Source: Druceiella hillmani (lineage: Eukaryota; Arthropoda; Insecta; Lepidoptera; Hepialidae). Taken from it: a stretch of 64,000 nucleotides of DNA. The stretch is from contig JAYKKI010000023.1 in the NCBI GenBank assembly GCA_039881145.1, forward strand, positions 5,618,501 through 5,682,500. The letters are read 5' to 3'. This document shows, one piece after another, positions 54,761 to 64,000 of the stretch. The notes beneath the pieces were generated by a model, which searched no databases, was not told the DNA's origin, and saw nothing but the letters and a program-made list of their open reading frames with translations. The first letter of the stretch is position 1. Every line of letters begins with the position of its first letter. Both the position numbers and the translations under genes were made by a program.

Positions 54761-57598
54761 AAGGTTGTAGGAAAACTATAGCAATTATCCTCTATCCCAT
54801 AATTTTTAAAACTACCACCATGTTTTTACACTTGTGAAGGATATAGCAGGCAACATATTTACATTGAGGAAACTTAAGATTTGTAAATATATTAATAGAA
54901 ATATTAAGTATACTTAAATATTTATAACTTTTTAAACGTGTCCGCTTCCTTTGTAGTGTGATATTTACTCAGATTTGATGGATTTTGTTTATGTATTAGT
55001 TAGGGAAATTGAATATTATTGGAGTTATGAAAACATATGGAAATTTTACCTCACTGTATTCAACTAGATATAAAGAGGTTTTAGAAGACAGTAAACAAAC
55101 ATGTACTTGCTTATTATTTCCTATAGTGGAAATTATTTTCAATTTTTTCATGACTCTGGTGATAGTAAACAGAAAAGATGAAAACATTAATATTTTAACT
55201 TAAAAGTTTATCTAATATAATTTTAGCACATACTAAGTATTTGATCCACTAAATATAGTTAAAAATAATGCAAATTTTCATAAATATGCAGGTAATGCAA
55301 TGGTGCTGAGTTTTTTGCGCTTTTCAAGTAAATCTGTAATTGTTGAGGAAATAAGAAATATTCCTTTTTTTACTTTGTTAATTGTTCTAAGTATCAACAA
55401 TATAATTTTATAGAAGGGAAATAGGAGTTGATATACCCAATAGATAAAAATTCATCTCATACAAAGATTTAGACCCGTAAAACGTGTTTGAGATCATATT
55501 AATAGTGAAGTTGAGGATAAGTGATAAGTTAGCTGGTTTTAATATTTTATTGTAAAACAAAACCAATATGGCAGATGCAAAAAAAATTAACTGCAAAAGA
55601 AAAACAACCCCCTTTGATTCAAATGATTATATGTTACATATTACCCAGTATTAACATGTTAACTTACAAGTTTGGTGAAATTACGTAATAAAAGAAAAAA
55701 ATACCTAACTGGGTAAATATGTCGCGCAGAAAACTTTTCAAGACCTAACTATTAACAAGTTTGAGTGCGTTTGGGCATCATTATGTGAGCAGTGACCTTT
55801 ATTTTTTTACAATTTTCAACATGTATGAAAAAATACAACAATAATTGTATTCGTATTTTATACATTAATTGAAATATTTTATCTTTAATGTAACAAAAAT
55901 GTATATACGGTGGACATAATATTTTGAAAACTATTTTTCAGTCAGTCATAGTTAAGGAAAATAAACAATTACTTTCGAAGAAGTTTGCATATATATTGTA
56001 ATTACTTTAAAATTGAAGAAAATTTCTTAAAATATGGTATAGTTCAAAAAAGCAACATGCAGAATAACATTAAAATACAAATAGAGGCTTAATTTGATAT
56101 GACAGAAAAAAGACAAAGGACGAAAGACGACTTGAAGGAAAAACAGATATAAAAGTTAGCAAAATGGTGCAAGTGACCGCCCTAATTCAGTATATTCCAA
56201 AATTTAGCAGCATTAAGGAGAAGGCATATTAATAAAATTTCGAATGAGTAATAGACTTAAATTTTCTAAACGTAAATCTAGGCAAAGGGCAGATCTTGGA
56301 CCCTACTAAAAAGGTCTATGCACATTGTACAAAATATTATTTAATAACGAGAAAACACGAAGATTGCGGCGATCACGAATCTTCACACGTGACTACTCAC
56401 TAACATTTTGATCGATTAATAGACATAGGTCTTTTACGCTGTTAGTAAAAATATAATGGAATTTTCTAATGACAGCTGTGGTAACCAATTGTTTTTATTT
56501 TAGGAAGAAGTCCTTTATAATAATAGCTTGAGATTTAATTTAATTGATTAATAAACCCATTTTGACGTTAATTGAATAAAAAGTAGAGATCTGGTTCATA
56601 TTTTACATGATTCGCCTAAAAGAATAGAAATATTTTGTTTTAATTTTAACTTTCAGATATGAAAAATGAAAGACTAAAAATAATTTTGAAAACTTTTTAA
56701 ATCTACGATTATGAGCTTAAAATTTTATTATATTGGTTTATTTTTCTATAGTTATTATTTGCAATAAAGTGTTAGACGAAAACGATGCAAAGTGATGTTT
56801 TTTACAAATAGTTTGTTTATATAATATTCGGAAAGATGTGGCAAATACGGTAATGAAGATTTCTTTAAATATATGTGCGTGTTTGTTTATTAACTTTTGA
56901 TCAAACATTTGAATAAAAGCGTTAGCATTAATTGGTTAATGATAATTTTAGCTACATCAATGAGTTATCAAAATAGGAATGTCACTACATTGTTTCCACA
57001 CTTTTCACGTTTCAGCGACTGTTTGATATCTGAACAATTTTTTTACTTCAGATAGCAGTAGCTCCCTATTTTGTTATATTGGCTCCTAATCTTATAGACT
57101 TAAAAGTGCGGTAATATCGACGGAGGAAAAATCTTAATAAACGCAGCATTTATATACCATTTCCCAACGGCTCGAATTTTCTAACGAATAATTTTCGTAA
57201 AATGCAGAGAGAAAATTAAGCCTGACTAAAATAAATTAATGCCAAAAATTCTCCTTAAAAATTTTATTTAAAAATTAAAAAACAGCGTTCTAAACGTGTC
57301 GATTAATTTTTTATTTTTGAATGAAATGCCTTAAAAATCCATATCATTGCAGAAAATATGTTTAGGCTTTACCTCTTAAATACTTTTTTGTGCTATTAGC
57401 ATTGAATTGCATGAGTACAAATAATCGTAATCAAAGCAATTGTCCTAATCAAGGCAATTGTGTCAAATTCCTCACACATTCGGAATTTTTAACAGGTTGA
57501 CTAGAGATTTTATCATCATAAAGGCTACGAACCTCAAGCAAACAAAATCGATTCTTTATCATATTTAAATATTTCAAATGGCATAAAGCTAGCAAGTC
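54761..57598. other. No gene recognised
   Basis: AT-rich DNA. Overlapping frames on both strands at 54996-55203 are chance pairs. A two-copy motif (AATCAAAGCAATTGTCC / AATCAAGGCAATTGTG) lies near 57431-57462. Confidence 0.55.
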
Positions 57599-57910
57599 TT
57601 GAGCTCGGTCAGTATTTATACCAGACGTCGAGCCATGACCTCGTCTTCAAATGAAAATGAGGAAATTTCCCAACGATTTCCGCCTGGACTTTCCGGACCG
57701 TCACTCTTTCAATCAATTAGTAGTAGAATTGTGACATGGAGAACTTTTCAATATTACCTCGCTGATAAATCATCGATTGAGATAAAGTGCTTTTTCCAGT
57801 AAATTCTGTTAGGAAGTTGGAATTGTGTCCTTTTCACGGTGCTTCGAGAAGATTAGAAAATGGCTGCCGGTTCAAATTATTTGATATCGACTTTGACTTT
57901 CCACCTGCAA
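57599..57910. promoter_or_regulatory. GC-richer patch, exon- or promoter-like
   Basis: Noticeably GC-richer than its surroundings. On the plus strand one frame (57599-57802, 67 codons, non-ATG start) ends at TTTTTCCAG, an acceptor-like site. A second open stretch (NSVRKLELCPFHGASRRL) runs on to TTGCGGGTAAGATAA, a donor-like site near 57917. On the minus strand there is a TATAAATA near 57612. These could be the edges of a small exon or promoter, but none is conclusive. Confidence 0.2.
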
Positions 57911-57992
57911 TGTTGCGGGTAAGATAATTGTTATATTAATTTAACCAGAGGTACGTTACTCGGTGATAATATATACCATCCAGTCATAACAC

Positions 57993-58048
57993 AAAAGTGG
58001 TTATAAGTAGTTTTATACATAAAAGTGGTTACATGTAGCTTTATATGT
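57993..58048. repeat. 28-bp tandem duplication
   Basis: Two copies of a unit starting AAAAGTGGTTA, at 57993-58020 and 58021-58048. Confidence 0.88.
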
Positions 58049-58329
58049 TCAATACTATAAAAAAATAACTGGAAATCCAGGAAAATCCTAAATTCAAAAT
58101 TAATTCTAAACCATTCTAATGTGTTAAGTACATATACATATAAATGTGATAAAACTAAGTAGGTTTCGGGAAAGGATTAATAAACTTAAATATAATATAA
58201 CAAAACTAAATATTTAAAAAATGAATGTGAAGCCCTTCATAATGTAATTGAAATATAAGAACTTATTAGAATTAGGAAATGATGGATCCTGCGCAAGATA
58301 GACTAATATAAAAGAAAGGCGGTGGGTAT

Positions 58330-58356
58330 AAAGACATACTATGATAGTATGTCTTT
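58330..58356. repeat. 27-base near-perfect palindrome
   Basis: AAAGACATACTAT followed by its complement ATAGTATGTCTTT, sharing a single central base. Confidence 0.92.
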
Positions 58357-59125
58357 AAAGGTTTTGACATATCGAGTGGGAAATGAGCAGAGAAAGAAAA
58401 TGTGTGCAATGAAAAAAGTTTATTAAAATAACCACAAGGTTACCAGACCTTTGAACAGGTAGAATATGTGAAAAGCGAAACAATAGCAAAAGTTTATGCA
58501 AAATAAAACATTAATGTCTGCAAACGACTCGACGTTAATATACATGGATTTAGGTGCAAGGTTACGACTCAAAGATAAAAATAAAACCGGTAAGGAAGCG
58601 TTCAAGTAACGGTCATGGAGATAAGAATGGCCACGACATGCAAAATTCAAACAAAATTTTAGATGTCTCTGACTGATTTCCATGTAGCCACCAAATATCC
58701 ATTGAGATTCTCATATTTTTCTGTAAAAATTCCAGTTCAATTGACTCCAAAAAACTCTTAAGCTCTTAAACTGCCACCTCCATACTTTACAGCTAGAAGA
58801 GTGATCACTTTTAGTGCAGAGAATGTTTCATTTTTGCAGTGCACAATTCGTTTATTCTGCCCTTCATATACATTTTATATAATTTAATTCCGTTTTGATT
58901 ATATTTAGTTACTTTAAACTTTTTTGTGGTTTATTTGGTAGACATTTTACTAAGTCGGTAATAAACAAAGTCGTTTCACAATAGCAATTTCGATCCAATA
59001 TTTCAATCAAAATTTTCTTCAAAGCAATTACAGTAGTATTTAATCATCAGGTCAATTTAACTGATACTGAATTTATATTTTTGTCCCAAACTGTTGAGGT
59101 AAAGTTCATCCAGGCTTCGTCTTAC
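58357..59125. other. No gene recognised
   Basis: AT-rich DNA. The 86-codon minus-strand frame at 58423-58683 is not recognisable. Confidence 0.5.
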
Positions 59126-59136
59126 CTTCTTCTTTC
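59126..59136 (-). other. Microexon-like 11-nt segment
   Basis: Read on the minus strand: a pyrimidine tract of about 10 T followed by CACAG, then GAAAGAAGAAG (11 bases), then GTAAGACG, a strong donor. Acceptor and donor of this quality so close together are the pattern of a microexon. AT-rich DNA can produce this by chance, and 11 is not a multiple of three. Confidence 0.18.
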
Positions 59137-59561
59137 CTGTGAAAAAAAAAACAAAACGATAATAAGTTAGGGTAATGGTACTTGGGAAATTACACGTTTT
59201 GATTATGAATGTTTGAATGATACTAGCCAGATACTTAAATTAGAAATGTAATCGTTAGACATGACCAGTTCTCAATAAGAAAGGCTTCATTGAGTCGGTT
59301 AATACAATAGTAACACGTGGATACCTATTTCAACAAAACTCAGCGAAGAAAAGAATAAATAATGTTTTTATGTAAAGTAAATACATTAGAAATTGTTTGA
59401 GAAAGTCATTATATTCCTTATGTTGATAAACAAATTCCTTATATTCATATCCAAAAGAGTTCATAAAAATATAATACAATACACATGCAAATGTATCCTG
59501 CTATATCTTTAATGATTCAAAGAATTATTCAAAATTACGTCGTCAATATTTTTTCTACGTT
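59137..59561. other. No gene recognised
   Basis: AT-rich DNA without coding signal. Confidence 0.5.
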
Positions 59562-59628
59562 CATGTGTACTCCTTATTTCCTCTTCTTGCCCTACATACA
59601 TGTGTACTCTTCATTTCCTCTTCTTGCC
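59562..59628. repeat. 37-bp tandem duplication
   Basis: CATGTGTACTC-TTCATTTCCTC-type unit at 59562-59598 and again at 59599-59628. The second copy is shorter at its end. Confidence 0.88.
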
Positions 59629-59799
59629 TTCCAACTTTCCGATATTAAATGTTTCATTCTGTGCGCAATTCGACTAACCGTCAATTTCCTGCAAGTATTC
59701 GTCTTTCTCCTCTTCTTATAAAAACTGCACTTAAAAATCATCTGCATTCGACCTATTTCTTTATAGTCCGAACCTGCATATATTAATAGCATTTAAAAT

Positions 59800-59970
59800 G
59801 AAACGTCAGCTATTGACATCGCCATTTTGAGCGGCGTTTTTATTACCTATGAAGCGAAGGTGTCATGATTTCTCCAGCACGTCGCTCGTGTGACATATCA
59901 ACTCACTTATGCAATGAGTGGAGGCGGGACATGACATGGGCGGCACCTGTATTGAAGAATATTACTGAGA
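59800..59970. promoter_or_regulatory. GC-richer patch
   Basis: Contains ATCGCCATTTTGAGCGGCG (59820), CACGTCGCTCGTGTGAC and GGAGGCGGGACATGACATGG. On the minus strand the first part reads CAAAATGGCGAT, again a YY1/Pho-like core. A regulatory role is a guess from composition. Confidence 0.2.
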
Positions 59971-60371
59971 AATCTCGACTGCATTCAATCAATACTTTAT
60001 ACTTATTTTTGTTGATAATTAGCTTGTATAATACAAGTTAGTTATTAGTAAAAAAAGTTCAGAACTTGTTAATCCTTTTTAACTCATATTTATATACTTA
60101 TTCTTCTTAGGAAAAATTATTTGCACTTATCAAAAATCTTTTTGAATGATTCAGGCAAATATTGTGCATTTCGTCAATTACAATTCAAAATATATTTTTT
60201 CTAGTGAACATTACTAACTCAAGACTCATTTTTTATTCTCAGTTATAACATAGCAATGACTGTCACCAATGGATATAGGAAAAGCAATTTAAAACACGAA
60301 GTGATGTTTATTTTTCTTTATTAAATCCACATTATATATTGAATAAAGTTTCGGAATTGTCTAATGTGACT

Positions 60372-60420
60372 CATGTTTGGTTTGCATACTACATGAAATG
60401 TAGTATGCAAACCAAACATG
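60372..60420. repeat. Perfect 23-bp inverted repeat, 3-base spacer
   Basis: Arms 60372-60394 and 60398-60420 are exact reverse complements (start CATGTTTGGTTTGCATAC) around GAA. There is no paralogous copy in the window for comparison. Confidence 0.95.
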
Positions 60421-62739
60421 ACTGATGAAACTATTGCTATTTAAATATTTTTCCTCCACATTGAACGTATCCATCTAGCATTACGGCCACGTTTTTTTCT
60501 AAAGTCTTATGAAACAAGAAATAAATTTTAATATTGACATTATAAATCTAATTTAGCTACCGACTGACCACATTTACTATAGAAGTAACCTATATAATGA
60601 ATTCCATAGTGAACGTTAGTACAGAAACAGTTAAATACAATTTAGTACATGAATGTTGCACTCAGAAATTGAAGTATAACTCTTTTTCAACATCATTATC
60701 TTTTATTTATTCATACATCAGTAGATCAACTAATGACAACTTGTATAGAGTTCATGCTTAATTTTCGAATTTATTAGTACGTCTATTGTCAATAATTAAT
60801 ATGTTTCCTGAGCGATATATATTAAGGGAAATATACCCATTAGCCATATTTTTGCAGCATATTACAAATTTGTAATAGAGGAACATTAAAATGTTAACAT
60901 TACATTTAGAAATGTTTAGAATGGGGCAAATATGCTGACGGATTATTGTAACAATATGAATATCATTTAATGCAATAGTGTAAACCTACATGTCTTTCAA
61001 TTATTTCATTACCGTCGTCGATAATATCATAATCAGATTTAATAATTTATCAGTAATTAAGAAGAAAATGCCATTAAAAATAACATTTGATATTCAAATC
61101 GTATAGAGGATGTTTCAAAAATAGTAAAATACTGCATTTTTTAAATGTGTTTGAGATCATATTTTATATTGAGGTCACTTAAAATTTGTGTATTAATTTC
61201 CCAATTGTTAAAATATTAAAATAGTATTCAAAAAGACCATGCTGAAATTCAGACTTTGTTTTTTGTTTATCAATGCAAACTTTTAAAATCCACTATCAAA
61301 AACAATCCCATTTTTAAAACGAATTTAAATATGTCGGCCTTTGTCCTTTCTAACATTCTTTAAAGCCTATAGAACTTTTACGTACGTATAATTCTTTAAA
61401 TAAACGAATTCAATTGTTAGCATAGAAAGACACATGTATCTTTGTGTGTAAAATTCTACTGCTCTAACATAGTTCTAAGTTACATTAATGAAGTATAATA
61501 ACATTATATTTCGGTTGCCGTTTTCTATAATAACTAACCGACTCATTTTATTTTGTTGTTATATGTCATAGTATGACTTATCTACGATAAAATATGTTAC
61601 GTTCTTTTAGAAATACAGAATACAGCATTAACAGTTTACTGATTGTAATTATTGGATAAACCGAATTATCGACACAATAACTATTGCATTATTTCCTCTT
61701 TATCTTTACATGAATTATATTTAACATCTGTTAACACTAAATGTACAGAAATCTATCGACAAAGCGAGCGTTAAATTGCAAACTGCATCTACATGTATGG
61801 TTCTTGCCTTAACCCATTCCCAATGTATGCATTTCATTTGATTCAATTCTTTGTACGTGATGCATGGTCTGGATTGTATTTCACAATAAATCACGTCTCT
61901 AGGATGAGACCTCACTGTAGGAATATGAGATTTTAATCTTAGATAACTAATTAATAAGTAACTAAATTGGCGTTTCCGTTTGCGGGTTAATACTAAACGC
62001 GGATTATTCTTAGTTTAATTTTAATGTCTTTTCTTTCGATGCTAAAGTGCAAATAAGCTTGAGTAAATTAACTAACTTTCTTTTCTCAAAACCCTTAAAA
62101 CTTTCCAAGATCCATTTACATTTTGAAAATAATCATGTATAGTTATGTATGTTTGGGAATAAGGGTAAATATTTTCACTTGATTAGCTTATGGAAATTGT
62201 AAAAATTGTCTTATTATGAATAGTTCAAAGATTGGCTAATTTTAAATACAAGTAAAATTTATTGACATTACACAACGATTAAATTTATCAACTATTCCAA
62301 AATACGTAGATAAATATGAAACCTTATGCATGTTCTGATACTCACTTGCCTGGATTGTATATTTTTTTCTAAACAACTTTCAAATTTCCGAAGTTACCTC
62401 TTTCGAAATATAACTTAAATATTATCTCATTTCGTAATCAGTATCTTAAGATTCCTTCATCTTCAGCTCGATAAAATTGCTCCCAATATTGAAATTCTTA
62501 TTTAATGAACTTAATCAGTAAATGATTTATAATATGCGCACATATGATCGAAATATTTATTTCAATTTTCCAATTTTTTTTGTGTTAGTTGTAATTTGGG
62601 ACGACGTAATTTCTGCATCTCTTATTTCCCTTTATCAGTTTCAATTTAATTAATTTTATTTAACGTATTTGGTCAATTTCTCCATCACAATTATTAAGTC
62701 TTTTATCATCTTCATCAAAATTTTCATTTTGAACCCATC
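60421..62739. other. No gene recognised
   Basis: AT-rich DNA with only short chance frames (for example 61721-61915, minus). Confidence 0.55.
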
Positions 62740-63030
62740 ACTGCATTCGCACCACCACCTCGGCACTACTGCACCCGTAATCGCGAATCTTTATCTCAAT
62801 TTGTTCCTCGTCCGCGTCTGATTCAATTAGATATTTGAAATATACTAGCTGGAGGGCGCGGGCGCGGGCTCGGTCAAGGTGGGCCGACAGCCTAAGATCT
62901 GAGTAACGCATAGCGAGTCCCGGGATTATGTACTGAATTATTTATTAGGTGAATTATAATGGTGGTGTCGCTGTAACGGGAATTGCCAATCCGGATTTAT
63001 AATGACTGTATTCTAGGCCGTATAGGTTGA
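62740..63030. promoter_or_regulatory. GC-rich island, candidate conserved element
   Basis: The most GC-rich patch of the right half: CACCACCACCTCGGCAC (62752), GGAGGGCGCGGGCGCGGGC (62851) and GAGTCCCGGGATTATG (62914). It is followed by homeodomain-like cores (GAATTATTTATTAGG, GAATTATAATGG). No open frame of note runs through it. The surrounding DNA is strongly AT-rich, so this may be selected non-coding DNA or a promoter. Confidence 0.3.
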
Positions 63031-64000
63031 GATCATTTTAGGTGCATTAGTTTTTATGGGCCCTAAGAAATTTTGTTTTTCGGATTGTGGTCAAGGAGAA
63101 TAAGTAAAATAAAGATGGTGAAAGTGAAGCCGTTAATGAATATTTGTGTGAGAAGTTTCAGATATATACAAAATAAGTCTGGTAAAGTGTGTACACAAGC
63201 TGTAACAAAAAAGGTTACATTAGTCGTAAAGGTGATGTTGAGCTTTAATGATGTTTCAACTGAGTTCATGATTCTGTATAAAAAAAGATAAATATTTTTT
63301 TCGTCGGACGACTGCAATGGAAAAATCAATTCTGACAGTAATTTTTTTCAGAAGCGGTTGAAAATTGACACTTCCTACTTATTTTGATACACAAAATTAT
63401 TTGTGTGAATAATAAACAAGTTCTTTTAAACTTTGTAAATAACTTACGCTTTTTGGAGAGTTTATTTTTATTTGACTTTATGGAAAGAAATAAACGAAGT
63501 TTTCTAGAATTTAATGACATATTTGTATTATGTTCAAACGAATAATTGTGTTTGTTCTCCATTGTTTGTTTCATTTTACTTTTTTTAGCACCTCAATCTA
63601 TCACAAAAGTAATTTGTTTTTATTTAGCAAATTCAATATTTACCATAAAGTTTATTATTACTGCGATATATAATTAGTAAGAAAGCAAAATCCTTTCAAC
63701 ATCATTCATGAGGTTAGGCATATTGCATCTGGAATAGAACTGTACACATTTTACTCCGTTAAGCATATTAGTTTATTGGTGATATTAAGTCGCAAGACAC
63801 AACTTTGGAGGCTTGTACTTTGAAATCTAGTTGAAAAAGTTGGCTACGACAAAAGATATTTATTCTTTTTAAGTGCAATGCTTTGTATTTATTGATAACG
63901 CCAATTCATTTTACTCGCACGTAACGCTGTTCTAATGTCATCTTTGGTACATTTATAAAAATATTATCAACAATATTAAAAAAATGAAACGTGATCCTGC
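63031..64000. other. No gene recognised
   Basis: AT-rich DNA with overlapping chance frames on both strands (63063-63329 and 63073-63291). Nothing was recognised up to the window end. Confidence 0.5.

Noticed and set aside
54996..55203. ORFs on both strands over the same bases
   Set aside because: Typical chance pair in AT-rich DNA; no domain on either strand.

Overview
This is a very AT-rich, gene-poor stretch of animal nuclear DNA, most likely from an insect. The evidence is the base composition, long TA microsatellites, a dead Tc1-type and a dead mariner-type transposase, and several decayed copies of a dispersed repeat that I remember as common in insect genomes. No bacterial-style operons, rRNA, tRNA, CRISPR array or intact gene could be recognised. 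The order or species cannot be decided from this window.

The dominant structure is old, diverged duplication. Four families of large paralogous blocks cover well over half of the window. Family A: A1 (1 to about 8995, running off the left edge) matches A2, which is split into 28688-31435 and 39155-45515 by 7.7 kb that A1 lacks. Family B: B1 (about 12362-17000) matches B2 (about 17872-20115). Family C: about 1.4 kb at 29200-30700 inside A2 matches 33300-34745 inside the 7.7 kb split. Family D: D1 (47343-51260) and D2 (51499-54390) form a head-to-tail tandem pair. By eye, A is the most similar pair (about 85 % in the 60 bases I counted at 2461/39990); D, B and C are more diverged.

Mobile elements: a Tc1-like (DD34E) transposase relic at 11118-12085 with six in-frame stops and one frameshift, and a 1.19 kb mariner relic at 47938-49127 with both inverted repeats and a TA target duplication. 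The mariner sits in D1 and the matching place in D2 is empty, so it arrived after that duplication. There is also a possible solo LTR (45541-45895), a small foldback family (17548-17611 and about 37754-37956), and four decayed copies of the insect repeat (21311-21420, 35450-35935 on the minus strand, 51180-51260, 54330-54760).

Local repeats: TA tracts at 15571, 21712, 23470, 34679, 47343 and 51499; a 64-bp minisatellite at 21813-22350 built of three diverged subunits; a GC-rich 226-bp tandem pair at 20599-21107; and many two-copy short tandem duplications.

The most interesting theme is a set of short, nearly perfect inverted duplications with tiny spacers. In several cases the paralogous copy in this same window lacks the second arm, which captures the mutation before and after (3657-3866, 20945-21002, 30878-30918, 53716-53776). 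In contrast, a 100-bp palindrome is kept at the same length in both A copies (96-195 and 28788-28887).

Possible host coding or regulatory pieces are weak: a 72-codon ORF at 28427-28645, a short ORF with a donor-like end at 25457-25600, an 11-nt microexon-like site at 59126-59136 (minus), and GC-richer islands at 24010-24180, 32070-32200, 57599-57910, 59800-59970 and 62740-63030. The window could be intergenic DNA or a large intron; the sequence alone does not say.
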